A stretch of 64,000 nt of DNA from Merluccius polli (lineage: Eukaryota > Chordata > Actinopteri > Gadiformes > Merlucciidae), in contig JAOPHQ010006622.1 in assembly GCA_030340625.1 (NCBI GenBank), forward strand, positions 26,873 through 90,872, read 5' to 3'. Shown piece after piece: positions 46,270 through 58,159 of the stretch. Below the pieces are notes generated by a model, which was not told the DNA's origin, ran no database searches, and was given only the letters and a program-made list of their open reading frames with translations. The translations under genes were made by a program, and so were the position numbers. Position 1 is the stretch's first letter. The number at the start of each line of letters is the position of its first letter.

Positions 46270-46866
46270 GAGATTATTGAACCTTTACAACTTTGCATAT
46301 GGCAACCCTCTCACAGGGTAGAACTCTTGGCCTCCCTGACACTGTATGTGGGCATTCTGAAGGGACAAAATATGAGCTTAAAAAAATCTTAATACTACAC
46401 TAAACCTTTACAGACTGGTGGACTTGTTATGTAAGTTATTCTGGTACAGAGCTTGCATGCATCATTGGTGGAAAATTACTGTAATCAATGGACTAGATGA
46501 CTAGAGATGGGGTTGATAGGATAAATATATTGGCAATCAGTGCTCAAATCAATCAAAATCAATTCAAATACTGTTTCATGGAAGTGTAGAGCACTTCACA
46601 GCAGAGACTAGGGTATTTTTGTCTTCAACAACCAAGAGCACTCCAAAATCATGTGTTAATAGACATGTCTGTTTACAAAGAATGGACACACTTACCTGTA
46701 TGAATTAAGGGAAATGTGTAGTAATGAGACCAGTGGGGAAAATAAAAGATTACATTCTCATTCACTGTCAGCTAATGCTCTTACTTAAGAACATCTAAAC
46801 TGAGACCAAGTGACCAAGACAAGACCAATGCAAATCCCCACACTACAGGACACATTTAAAATGAAA
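46270..46866. other. AT-rich sequence, mirror of 17055-17645
   Basis: No gene seen. Confidence 0.55.
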
Positions 46867-46871
46867 GGTGG

Positions 46872-47397
46872 TGTTAGGATAAGCCATATGTTTTCTGGAT
46901 CCCAGAACGCGGGAGACAAAAGGGTGGGTTGGTAGAACACAGTTTTATTGTAAAACCACAATAACAAAACAAACGCGAAGGAAGGTTGAAGCAGGAGCGG
47001 GTAGGCAAGGTAGGTGGAGTGCTGGAAACTCCGGGATAACGAGGACCGTTCCCAGGTGAGAGATCGAGGTCTGGGGAAGAGGGGCAGAACAAGGGTAAAA
47101 ATCCAACGGAAAAACACGTACGAAAACCACAACAGAATGCGACTAGGAATGCTAGGGCGAGACACTGGTACCGTGTGTGACGGAATACTCTGGCGCTGGA
47201 GGGACGTTTGCACCAGCCTTAAAAAGGAGTCCCAATTGGGAACAGGTGTGTCCTGTGATTGCGAGTTCAAAGCCACGCCCCGCACCTGCCCACAACCAAT
47301 GCTGTGGGGGAAGAAAAGGCCCACCAGGGGGCAACACACAAGGGGAAAAACACACACCAAAAAACTCCCCTTGTGCAAACATAAGCAAAACGTGACA
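46872..47397 (-). mobile_element. Complete solo LTR, Gypsy-1 family
   Basis: 526 bp on the minus strand from TGTCACG to CCTAACA, flanked by GGTGG on both sides (46867-46871 and 47398-47402). This 5-bp duplication matches the 5-bp duplication of Gypsy-1 and proves the ends of the family. The left-arm copy lacks its first part. Confidence 0.92.
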
Positions 47398-47402
47398 GGT
47401 GG

Positions 47403-48161
47403 AGCATTCAAACTATAAGCACATTCATTTAGAATGGCAACAATTAATCAACTATTGATCAACTATTACATTAATCAAGTATTAATTTATTTCATTATGA
47501 TTTTGGCCTCTCATGTGTGAATACGTTTTAATTTCTTTACTCCTCTATGACTGGGCTCTGACACTATTATGGACAAAAAATATTTGATGACTTCATTGTG
47601 GTTTTTGGAAAACAATGACAATTATATACATATATTTTTTTAACCATATTCTGACATTTATGGATTGACATTATGACACAACCTTTCCTCTTCTGTCGCA
47701 GCACTGCACTGGGAGCTGAACAGCCTTCTTCCACAATGTCATCTATTACAGGAAAGGTTATAAAATATAATAATGATTAAAAAAATGTGCTTAATATTAC
47801 ATCAATGTGAATAACATGAACAATAAAAATATTTATAGATCCAGTGCTTTTCTATTGCATCAGAGATGACAATTTTGGAATATAAGTTCACCATGAAAGC
47901 CATAATTAAGATGGTCTTCATTGGGGATTAATGGCAGCACACAGTGAACATTGTGGGTGAATTGTCCCCTTAAGGATAACCTGGCTTTAGCAGGCTAATA
48001 CAAACACTTCTAAGCTGCCGATTTACTGAATTACTTGTACATTCCTTTTGGACTAACATTATCGCAGTGAAGGAATTGATACACAGTGGATGATTCTACA
48101 GCACCATAGTTGTACTTCATATTTAACATTTAACTGTCACAATCCTCCACATCCACATTAA
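47403..48161. other. Right-arm-only AT-rich sequence
   Basis: No counterpart in the left arm. No coding frame or known repeat seen. Confidence 0.6.
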
Positions 48162-48164
48162 TTA

Positions 48165-49586
48165 GGGACTGTACGATATTTACCGGGGGGGGAGGGCCGG
48201 TCGTCAGGGGGGGAGGGCCTAGGATAATTGTTTTAAGCCTTAGGGGAGGGCCCAGGAGAATATTTTTGGCCTGGGGGGAGGGCCGAGGAAAATTATTTTA
48301 TGGGGGGGGCAATCGTCATGACTCATGCCGAGTTCGATGTTTAAATGAAAGATAGGATAGCCTGTAAGGAAGTGAACGTCTCCTTTACCATAACCATAAC
48401 CCTTTTTGGAGTGAATTGTTTCACAGTAGGACTGCGGGACCGCTGTAGACTCTGCTCTGCGAGCGGACGCTGTAGACTCTGCTCGTCTCATACCACCGCG
48501 AACGGGTTTATGAGACCCCAGATCGTTTCACACAGACGCGGGAGGGTACCTTTGGCGTCAGTATCCAGGGCTTAATTTGGGCCGGAACACGCCGGAATAT
48601 GTTCCGGCACCTCCAACGGTGGATCCGGCACCTTTTTTATTTTGTTATTCCCCCCCCCCGAGCCCGTCAGTGGTTACGATCGCGCAACCCCGTCATCAGT
48701 CCGCGTCCCCCCCCCCCTCCCTCCCGTTGACAATCACGAACACCCCCACCCCCCCCACCCCACCCCCGGGCGTGACAAATCGTCGGTAGGCCTATATTAC
48801 GAGTTGGATGAGAACGGGTTGTCTGCCGAAACCGTCAAGTCTAAATCATGCGATAGGCGCGCACGATGACATCCTCACAGCATGCACACGGGCTGTGTGT
48901 GGACTCGGGTCTGCGGCTGAGTCCGCGGCCGGGTCCGCGGGTCCGGTGCTGGGTCCGCGGCTGGCGGGTCCGGTGCTCCCCCCCCCCCCCCCCCCCCCCG
49001 TTGACAATCGCGCCGAATGTAGAGCATATTGTAATGCAGCGTTGAATGGATGAATAGCTTACATAAGGGTCCCCCAGCACTTTTCAAACCACACTCAAGC
49101 TTATGGTTATTGTCCCCACCACTTCTAAAACCAAACTGACGCCACTGACCACATAGACCAAGAATCGCAGGGTGATCATTAGTCGCTCTTAGTCACAGTA
49201 GTTTGTGTTTTGTCTTATAATAGCCTATAAGGTACAATGTCATCAGCCAAGTTGTGAAATTATTGGGGGAGTCTCGTAACATTGATAAAAGCAGGCTTGT
49301 CCCCATTCTCAAGTTCAAGGTACAGCGTGGCATAAACCCCTGCTCTTGCTGCGTGTGTACCCGTGTGTGTGTATGTGTGCTTATGTGGCCGTTTTAACCT
49401 TGTAAACGTCATTTTCCGACCAATTTTATTTGATTCACGTAGCGGGGAGGGCCTAGGAGAATTTCTTTGAGCCGGGGGGAGGGCCCGGAAAAAAAAAAAT
49501 TACCAGGGGGGAGGGCCAGGCAGAACAATTTTAACCCGATCGTCTGGCGACCGGCCCTCCCCCCCCGCTAAATATCGTACAGTCCC
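48165..49586. mobile_element. Non-autonomous DNA transposon, PIF/Harbinger-like
   Basis: The ends are inverted repeats starting GGGACTGTACGATATTTA and continuing into GGGGGGGGAGGGCCGG (48165 and 49586). A TTA triplet on each side (48162-48164, 49587-49589) fits the three-base duplications of PIF/Harbinger elements. Inside each end is a degenerate repeat, GGGGAGGGCC-(T/C)AGGAGAAT. At both ends it is in the same orientation, unlike the TIRs. The middle is GC-rich with long C runs. No transposase. The family name is inference from the TTA and GGG ends. Confidence 0.65.
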
Positions 49587-49589
49587 TTA

Positions 49590-50049
49590 CATGAAATACT
49601 TAAATCAATTCCTGAAAGTGTCTATGCACCTGAAGCACTGGAAGCCATATGAACACCCAGAGGCAATCAGGGCTCTATTTTTGCCTGGCACAATGTGGTG
49701 CACAGCAAAAGACAGCACTGTGCTGTAAACGTGTGTGCTCCATGCTTAATAGACTATGCACTATAGAACATCTAAATAGGGCCCTAAGTGTCCTAATACA
49801 GTCTAGGCGCCCTGGCCTCTGAAGGTGGGAAGGTCAGAAAAAGTTGGAGAATCACAGACACAGGCGTGATGTATGATATGTAATGATAACAGCTTAATCC
49901 AATAACCTGTTTTCTTTTCTATCCTTATTTTTTTAATATCCATTTCTGCCATTCTTATACACAATGGGATGTCTGGTGCTGCGAATTTATTTACATTTTC
50001 ACATTACACAAAGTAACAATATGGTTATGTGGGGTTTGCTATTTGTTTC
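49590..50049. other. Right-arm-only sequence, no gene seen
   Basis: About 0.46 kb of mixed sequence without recognised features. Confidence 0.5.
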
Positions 50050-50388
50050 CTACATACCTTTTTCTAAAGAAACTGGGGCTGCTGGAGTTCCCTTTGAGGA
50101 ATGGGGTCCAGATGTGGATGGTCCAGTTGGGGCTGCTGGTGGCCTAGTCAGGGACTTCACTGATGTAGCCGAGGTTGCTGAGCGATAAAATGAAGCCACT
50201 GCTACTGGTGGGTCTGGTTGGGCCATTAGTGGTCCAGTTGGGGCTGCTGGGGGATCGGGTGGAGCCAGTGTTTGCTGGGGATCTGGTGGAGCTACTGGTC
50301 CAATTGGTGGTTCAACTGGGGCTGATGAGGGTTCCTCCAACTGTCCTGTGGCATCTTGTGGGACCCAGTCTGCACAGACCCGGCGTCA
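50050..50388 (-). other. Pro-rich minisatellite, possibly an exon
   Basis: The minus strand reads a Pro/Ala/Gly-rich frame (APVEPPIGPVAPPDPQ, PPAAPTGPSTSGPHSSK), built on a degenerate repeat with CAGCAGCCCCAACTGGACC. It runs into AAAAAG|GTATGT, a good splice-donor match, just before its stop. Upstream the frame is closed by TGA. It could be a piece of a host exon or just a minisatellite. I cannot name a gene. Confidence 0.25.
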
Positions 50389-50780
50389 TGGGGGGGCCTT
50401 AGGGTGCCTGGCCCGCCCTCGGAGTCAGTTGGGACCGCCCTGGACGGACGAGCCAAAAAAAAAAAAAAAAAAACATTGCATAGGCTACTACCATGATTAC
50501 AATTTGTACAAATGTCCAACATAGATGATTAATAATAATATTGATAAACACACTGTGCTTTATCTGATTTTTACTAAAATAATTGTGAATGGTTCGATAA
50601 TGATTGGTTCATGAAATACGGAAACGTAAAACGGAAATGATGTGTAGAGTGTTGACAGCCTACTGGCAGCGATTGTCTAATAGAGCTAATGGACTGTGAG
50701 AGTGAGAAGTGAAAACTATATAAAAAAACTATATAAAAAAAACTATATAAAAACTATACGTAAATTATTTACGTATATCC

Positions 50781-50831
50781 GGCGTATATCCATATTTTTA
50801 TTTACGGTAAATAAAAATATGGATATACGCC
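50781..50831. repeat. Perfect 24-bp hairpin
   Basis: Arms at 50781-50804 and 50808-50831 (GGCGTATATCCATATTTTTA onward) are exact reverse complements around CGG. They are AT-rich and flanked by ACTATATAAAAA repeats at 50716-50757. This site lies only in the right arm. Confidence 0.9.
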
Positions 50832-51004
50832 GTTTCCTCAATCCAGGAGCCCCGCCGTCCACCGGACACCGGACATTTTAATATGAAAACTATTATAGAT
50901 ACTACTGAAGACAAATGGTTATGTTGTTTTAAAAAAAAGTCAGAAAGCAGAGTATTGAGAAGAAGCTGAGGTGAGTTTGAGTTTGGGGGGGGGGGGGGGT
51001 GCGC

Positions 51005-51115
51005 TGGCCTCGGATGGATGCGGGTCGTCCGTCCGTTAACGTCAAACGCGTTGCCGCAGACGCACTAGACCGGGACGCGGTGCGCGCGGGGTTTTTATAC
51101 CGGACGGCCCGGCAT
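51005..51115 (-). promoter_or_regulatory. CpG-rich TATA stretch, right copy
   Basis: Mirror of 16480-16590. The TATA box on the minus strand is at 51092-51099. Downstream on that strand lies a C run of about 14 and then sequence absent from the left arm. Confidence 0.3.
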
Positions 51116-52028
51116 GAGACATGAGAAGATTGCTCTTGCCTGAGCCTCTTTCCTTCTCAAAGTAGGCCTACGTTAGAATTGCATATTGAACAGTTAACAT
51201 TTTTGCAAATATCCCGGGGTAGAAACCCCCGATTAAATAGGACTTTACACTTCTGGCCTAAAAAAAAAAGTGCCCCCCTCAGAACAATGCAAGGCCCCTC
51301 CGCAAATATGTGTCTGGCGCCGGGTCTGAGTCTGCATAGCAGAGGAATAGGAGTAATTATTACATAGTAATATTAAATCATCACTTATAGACCACTACAG
51401 GTGGTGTGGGGTAGTGCAGTGATACGCCTATGCACTGCTGACTTTGGTATCACTTTGGATAAAAAACACCTGCTAAATTAATTGTAGAACCACTAGAAGT
51501 GTGTGGTTATGCCTGCTCGGTCATATTTTGCTTTCCTCTAGATGTTTATGGTTTTGGTGTGTAGCTGCCAATCAATACAGCACACAGATTGATGAGCTAC
51601 ACATCCCATTCTATATCTCTTTCTTCTGCAGAGAGCTGCAAACGAGTGTTTAGACACAAATATGCACAGAGGCACAGCAGAGTGGACACAGACAGGGTAG
51701 GATTGCGTTTTCTGTATTCACACAAAATCTGGTGTTATGCAGAGGTGTGGGCCTGTTTATTTGCGCTTTAAAATGTCACTGCAGTGAAGATAAAGAAAAT
51801 AACGTTCTATTTCTCCAATTCACTTCACTTATTGCATCAAACAATTATGCAGTCTACCTTTAAAGTTTACCCAAAAGGATAATTTGGCGCAATGAAACTT
51901 CCTAAAATTAGATTTGAGTGATTCGAGAAATTTGAGTGATGTTTTCAATGCGGTTTATGTTATAAACGCAATGTGCAATATAGTATATTGTAAAATACAG
52001 AGTTAACTCGGGCTTTCCCAAAAAGATT
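51116..52028. other. AT-rich sequence, mirror of 15564-16479
   Basis: No gene seen. Very close to the left copy. Confidence 0.6.
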
Positions 52029-52033
52029 GTCAG

Positions 52034-52566
52034 TGTTAAGTGTTATGCCATATGGTTTCTGGATCCCAGACGCGGAAGACAAAGGGTGGGTAGGTAGAAC
52101 ACGGTTTTATTGTGGAATCACAATAGTGAAACAAAAACGCGATGAAGGTTGAAGCAGAAGCGGGTAGGCAAGGTAGGTGGATTGCTGGAGACTCCGAGGA
52201 CGAGAACCGCTCCCAGGTGAAAGATTGAGGTCTGGGGAAGAGGGTAGTACACGGTAAGAATCCAACGGGGAAAAAACACGAAAAGGAGCAAAAACAGAAT
52301 GCGATTAGCAAAGCTTAGGGCGAGACACTAGTACCGTGTGTGACGGAATACTCTGGCGCTGGAGGGACGTTTGCCCCAGCCTTATAAAAGGATCCCAATT
52401 GGGAGCAGGTGTGTCCCATGATTGCGAGTTCCAAAGCCACGCCCCGCGCCTGCCCACAACCAAAACCTGTGAGGAAGAAAAGGCCCACCAGGGGCAACAC
52501 ACAACACAGGGGAAAAACACACAAACCAAAAAACTCCCCTTGTGCAAACATAAGCAGACTGTGACA
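52034..52566 (-). repeat. Gypsy-1 3' LTR, right copy
   Basis: 533 bp, ending at a C run (polypurine tract complement) that begins at 52570. Confidence 0.9.
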
Positions 52567-52577
52567 GTACCCCCCCC

Positions 52578-53000
52578 TCAACGGACGCCCCCTGGCGGCC
52601 CACCCGGCTTATCCGAATAGCGTCTATGAAAGTCTCTGATAAGGGTAGGATCCAGAATCATCGACCGGGAGACCCACGACCGCTCCTCCGGCCCATACCC
52701 CTCCCAGTCTACTAGGTACTGCACCCCCCTACCCCGTCTACGTACGTCCAACAGTTCCCGGACCGCATAGGCCGGGTGGTCATCGACGAGCCGGGGGGGT
52801 GGTGGGGGCTCGGCCGGAGGGTTGAGCGCACTGACCGAAATTTCCGTCCGGAGAGGCAGATCGCGGGACGAGAGCCAAACGCTCTGTCCCACCTGGTAGT
52901 CGGGGGCTGGAGTGCGGTGACGATCCACTACCTGGCGGTTCCTCTCCGCCGTACGACCCAGCGCATCCTGGTGTTCCGCCAGACCCGGCGGATGCGCCGC
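52578..53000 (-). pseudogene. Gypsy-1 integrase C-terminus and chromodomain, right copy
   Basis: AYAVRELLDVRRRGRGVQY and LVDWEGYGPEERSWV are identical to the left copy. Confidence 0.86.
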
Positions 53001-54060
53001 AGATGCTCCTCGACGGAGGGAACCGCCACCTCCGTCTCCTGTATGGGAAACAGTGGGGGCTGGAATCCCAGCGCCACAGAGAAAGGAGACAAACCAGTGG
53101 CAGAGCAGACCAACGAGTTCCGGGCGTACTCCACCCAAGGAAGGTGGGTGGCCCAGGAGGCAGGATGTTCAGCCGCAACGCACCACAGCGCTGACCCTAG
53201 GTCCTGATTGGCGCGTTCGGTCTGGCCATTCGTCTGAGGGTGATAGCCCGATGACAGGCTGGACTGATGCCCCCCAACGCCCGACAGAACTCCTTCCATA
53301 CTCGCGAGGAAAACTGCGGTCCACGGTCGGGAGACGATATCCTGGGGGATGCCGTGGAGACGAAAAATGTGTAGCACGAGCAGGTCCGCAGTCCTCTAGG
53401 GGCAGAAGGCAGTTTGGGTAGGGGAACAAAGTGCACACACTTCGAAAAACGATCAACAATAGTTAAAATAACGGTATTGCCTTCAGATGGCGGAAGTCCC
53501 GTGATGAAGTCCACAGCGATGTGCGACCAGGGTCTGTGAGGAACCGGCAAGGGACGCAGGAGACCAGCCGGAGCGCGATGGGACGACTTGCCATGAGCAC
53601 AGACGTAGCAGGCCGCCACGAACTCCTTGACATCGGAGGTCATCGACGGCCACCAGAACCGTTGGCGTAGGAGGAATTGAGTACGGAGAACCCCCGGATG
53701 GCACGCCACTCTGGACTCGTGCCCCCACTGAAGAACAGCCCTGCGTGGTGCCGGTGGGACGAACAGTCGACCAGGAGGACAACCCTCTGGGATGGGTTGG
53801 TTCTGCTGGGCCTCCTGGACCTCCTGCTCAATCTCCCACTGAGCGGCCCCGATGACACAGGCGGGAGAGAGAATGCTCCTCTCCACCGACTGTGCCCCAG
53901 AGGAATCGAACTGACGAGAGAGAGCGTCAGCCTTCCCGTTCTTTGACCCCGGACGGTAAGTGAGGGTAAACCGGAATCTCCCCAGGAAAGCCTGACGTGA
54001 GTTTAGTCGACGCGCAGACTGAAGGTAGGCCAAGTTTCTATGGTCGGTCCACACACGGAC
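52928..54060 (-). pseudogene. Gypsy-1 RNase H tail and integrase, right copy
   Basis: Reads from VWTDHRNLAYL through the HHCC domain and the first catalytic Asp (AVDFITG). A private frameshift near 53.40 kb and missing or extra bases near 53.33 and 53.27 kb scatter the second Asp and the Glu block over different frames. Confidence 0.85.
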
Positions 54061-54718
54061 GCAGGGACTTATCCTTCTTTTCCACAAAGAAAAACCCTGA
54101 ACCCACCGGGGAAGAAGAGGGGCGAATAAGACCGTTGGCCAGCGACTCGGAAATGTAGGCCTCCATGGATTCCCTCTCCGGTCGAGATAAATTGTAGAGC
54201 TTCCTAGAAGGTAGTGAAGCACCGGACAGAAGGTTAATCGCGCAATTGTATGGACGGTGAGGAGGTAGAGACAGTGCTCGATCTTTGCTAAAGACCTCCT
54301 GGAGATCATGGTAAACAGAAGGTACATTAGTGAGGTCGACAGGACTAGCCGAGAGTGAAACGGACGGAAGCTTGCCAGGAGGCATAGCAGAACGAAGACA
54401 GTGTGAATGACAAAAGACACTCCAGCTAGCGATGGAGGAGGTTGCCCAATCTATATGCGGATTGTGTAGACGGAGCCACGGCAACCCGAGTACAATAGGT
54501 GACGTAGGAGAAGGAAGAACGTAAAGAGATACGTGCTCGTGGTGATTACCGGATAGCTGGAGGTGAACAGGGCGAGTACAGTGAGTGACGCGAGCCAGTA
54601 GCCGACCATCCAGAGCAAGCACCTCTCTGGGCGTCGGTAATGGTTCCAGAGGCAACTGGGCCTTCTCGCAAAACGCAGAGTCAATTAGATTCTCGTCCGC
54701 CCCCGAATCAATAAACAC
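54038..54718 (-). pseudogene. Gypsy-1 protease and N-terminal RT, right copy
   Basis: Has FIDSGADENLID and RT blocks up to LRPCVD, then the same deletion joint. No private difference noticed. Confidence 0.85.
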
Positions 54719-54805
54719 CGACAGAGGGATTGGGTGGCTGAGAACCCAACAGGTGAGCCTGTACTAGGATCCGAGACGAAGAAGTGGCGGAGCAAACTGT
54801 CTGGT

Positions 54806-55006
54806 TCACCAACGCGCCACTGGACGTTGATGAACCCCCCCTTTTCCCGTAAGCGAGCAGGATACCAACCTATGTCCTCCCTCCCCACAGTACAAACATA
54901 AACCATAAACCGTACGACGACGGCGTTCATCCGCAGATAAACGTGTCCTGCCGACTTGCATGGGTTCCACTCCCGGATCGGAAACGGAGGGGGTATCGAG
55001 ATGCAC
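54806..55006 (-). pseudogene. Gypsy-1 zinc knuckle, right copy
   Basis: LCLYCGEGGHRLVSC. One substitution from the left copy (DPGVEP for DPVVEP). Confidence 0.8.
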
Positions 55007-55009
55007 CTG

Positions 55010-55859
55010 TCAGTGAGAGGAACTAGACCGAACCGTGGGCCACGAGGTACCCTCAGACTGCCCCGTGGTGCGGCCTTGCCTCTCCCTGCGCCTCTCTCGG
55101 AGTCTATTGTCCAACCGGGTCGCCAAGGAAATAAGCTCCTCTAGTGAACACGTCTCGTCTCGTATTGCGAGTTCGTCCCTTAGCTGGTCCGACAGGCCTC
55201 TAAGGAACACACTCCGCAAGGCCGTGTCGTCCCAGCCACTCTCCAATGCGAGGATACGAAAGTTGAGGGCGTACTGGGAGACTGAATCCGCCCCCTGAAC
55301 TAGAGAAAGTAATCGGCTGCTAGCCTCTTTTCCCTGGACCGGGTGGTCAAACACCCCCCGCATGTTATCAATAAATTCTGAATAAGAACCGACTAGGGTG
55401 GGACGGTTTACAGAGATCGCTACCGCCCAATCGGAGGCTTGGCCAGACAACAAGCTCATAACGTACGCCGTCCTAGTTCTATCGCTGGCATACGTTAGGG
55501 GTTGCTGACTGAACACTAGATCGCACTGGTGAATAAACTGCCGACATCTACCTAACTCCCCGGAATACCGGAGTGGGGGTCGGAATGAAAGGCTCACGGG
55601 GCTGGAACAGAGGGGTGACGGACGCCGCCGCAGGTGGTTCGGGACTTGATGACGCCGGTGGTCCGAGGGATTCGGTGGAAGCAGTGAGGGACGAAACCCG
55701 AGCGAACATCTGCTCCAGGCGATTCCCCAGCTGCTCCATGCCGGTGGACAGCAACGTTAACGCCCTGGAGACGTCCTGGAGATCGGCGTCGTGTTGCCCG
55801 ATTCTTACCCCCTGCGAGGAGAGTGCTAACCGGACCCTCTCTGTCTCCGCGGGATCCAT
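55010..55859 (-). pseudogene. Gypsy-1 gag, right copy
   Basis: Starts MDPAETERVRLALSSQGVR and is open for about 100 codons. It shifts frame at a five-C run near 55570 (four C on the left), then is open to the shared TGA. Confidence 0.82.
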
Positions 55860-55871
55860 AATGGCGTATTC

Positions 55872-56404
55872 TCTTAAGTGTTATGCCATATGGTTTCTGG
55901 ATCCCAGACGCGGAAGACAAAGGGTGGGCAGGTAGAACACGGTTTTATTGTGGAATCACATTAGCGAAACAAAAACGCGATGAAGGTTGAAGCAGAAGCG
56001 GGTAGGCAAGGTAGGTGGATTGCTGGAGACTCCGAGGATGAGAACCGCTCCCAGGTGAGAGATTGAGGTCTGGGGAAGAGGGTAGTACACGGTAAGAATC
56101 CAACGGGGAAAAAACACGAAAAGGAGCAAAAACAGAATGCGATTAGCAAAGCTTAAGGCGAGACACTAGTACCGTGTGTGACGGAATACTCTGGCGCTGG
56201 AGGCACGTTTGCCCCAGCCTTATAAAAGGATCCCAATTGGGAGCAGGTGTGTCCCATGATTGCGAGTTCCAAAGCCACGCCCCGCGCCTGCCCACAACCA
56301 AAACCTGTGAGGAAGAAAAGGCCCACCAGGGGCAACACACAACACAGGGGAAAAACACACACACCAAAAAACTCCCCTTGTGCAAACATAAGCAGACTGT
56401 GACA
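55872..56404 (-). repeat. Gypsy-1 5' LTR, right copy
   Basis: 533 bp, mirror of 11191-11723, with the same G in the last three bases. Confidence 0.9.
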
Positions 56405-56657
56405 GTCAGTTGAACTGGATCTGGCTGTTCAACATGATTTTTAATATTTGTTAGTTGCCTTTCTTTGTTATTGGTGATGCCAAAATTTTAAATTTTGCAT
56501 TTGGTCAGAAAGTGAGTATCCTGCTCATAGTTCAATTAAAAAAGTATACTACAAAGCATTTCTCCTGCCAGGCTGCTGTCAGCTGAACAGTCGATCACAG
56601 TGGACAGCAGTAGAGGAAGATGTTCCATTAACTTAAAAAAAATTCTCACAATTCTCT

Positions 56658-56957
56658 GATTCTCCTGGATCTTTCTGTGTGGAGTTTGCATGTTCTCCCC
56701 ATGTCTGCATGGGTTCTCTCCAGGTACTCCGGCTTCCTCCCACCGCCCAAAGACATGCATGAAGGGATAGGTTAATTGGCAACTCTAAAGTGTCCATAAG
56801 TGTGAGTGAGTGTGTGTGTCTGTCTGTATGTTGCCCTGTGATGAACTGGCAACTTACAATTACTTGTGTACTTGCCCGAAAGATGCTGGGATAGGCTCCA
56901 ATCCCCCTCGGCCTCAACAGCTGGTAGCGGTAGAGAATGAATGGATGGATGGATGTT
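56658..56957 (-). repeat. Non-LTR-type interspersed repeat, right copy
   Basis: Mirror of 10641-10937, ending in GGATGGATGGATG. Confidence 0.75.
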
Positions 56958-57050
56958 CAATTAGGTGTCTGTTCAAATAATTTTCAAATTGATTTTACCT
57001 CTGTTCTTACCCTTCTTAGAGGGCAGTTTAGCCAGAAAAATGTGTGGACT

Positions 57051-57781
57051 TGTTGTTGAAAAATTGACCCCCTAACAGGTTGTTGTTTTGACGACCCAGA
57101 CTGTACTCTGCTGTTTTGACAACCCAGACTGTACTCCCAAAGTGAACAGGTGTTTATTGCTGATTGACCCCTGACCCCTGAAAGCTGTTGGTTGCCAACC
57201 TAAACTGTGCACACAATGTGTACAAACTAACTGTCCCGAATGACCCAGACTATGGATCCGAAAGCTAAACAATGAACTGAGAACTGTCCACTGACCTATA
57301 CCTCACCCTGGATAACCCAGGGACCGAGGCACAGACTGGCACTGAACTCTGTATCACCCCGAGAAACCCAGAACTGAAACATGACGGCCCTTACGATAAC
57401 GGCACCCTCGCCATAAGGAACTACTCCACGGCCACTCTCTGGAGGGCAATGGGGAACATACATCTCATGACAGAACCAGCCGGGGGGAGGGGGGCTTGAA
57501 TCTGGCTGGGTGGACCCCTGGCTATAAGAAGAAGGCCCTGTCCCCCCCTCCGCGTGCTTTTCCGGAGGACAGGCTCTGTGCAGAGGTGTCTCAGTTCTCT
57601 CTTGAACTTTTGGTACCAAACGGCTAAGTGCCACTCACACTCTGTGCTCATTTTGATCAGATGGTGTACTTTGTAATTCTACTAAATTGTTAAATAAATC
57701 CAGACACATAGGTGAAACCTCCTTCGTTGTACCGGCCCTCTTCTCTCTTTACCATCGTCCGTCGTTTTGTTTTTAACAACA
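57051..57781 (+). mobile_element. Solo LTR, right copy
   Basis: 731 bp, TGTTGTT to AACAACA, with duplication GACT at 57047-57050 and 57782-57785, TATAAG at 57523-57528 and AATAAA at 57693-57698. Mirror of 9816-10545. Confidence 0.8.
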
Positions 57782-57785
57782 GACT

Positions 57786-58136
57786 CAACAGCAATAGCTT
57801 TTTACTCTGCTAGGATCAGTGTTACTAACTACAAAGGTAAGTAAAAGTATACAGCCCTCAACGTGCATAGAGCAATAGGTTTAGGGTGTTAAAAACGCAA
57901 TGAGTGACTGAAAAACCTGCACCTCTATATAAGTTTGTAAAAAAAGTTCCATCTCCTCAACCCACAGAGTTTAAGCATAGCGACATGGGTTACTCATCGT
58001 CACTGTGACCACAAAGCTGAAAACCAAACACAAAAGACTCACCTTTTAAAAAAATAACAGACCATTCTGTCCGCACATGTTTTGGCATACACTGACAATT
58101 GGCAACGGGGCGCTAGCACATCGGACAGCCAAGGTG
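57786..58136. other. Mirror of 9460-9811, no gene seen
   Basis: Ends in a T run next to the macrosatellite. Confidence 0.55.
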
Positions 58137-58159
58137 GTTTTTTTTTTTTTTTGTTTTTT

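Larger units (their letters stand above)
52034..56404 (-). mobile_element. Gypsy-1, right-arm copy
   Basis: Mirror of 11191-15558, with duplication GTCAG at 52029-52033 and 56405-56409. It carries the same RT deletion and integrase frameshift. Private differences include several indels in the 53.26-53.41 kb integrase core. Confidence 0.93.
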
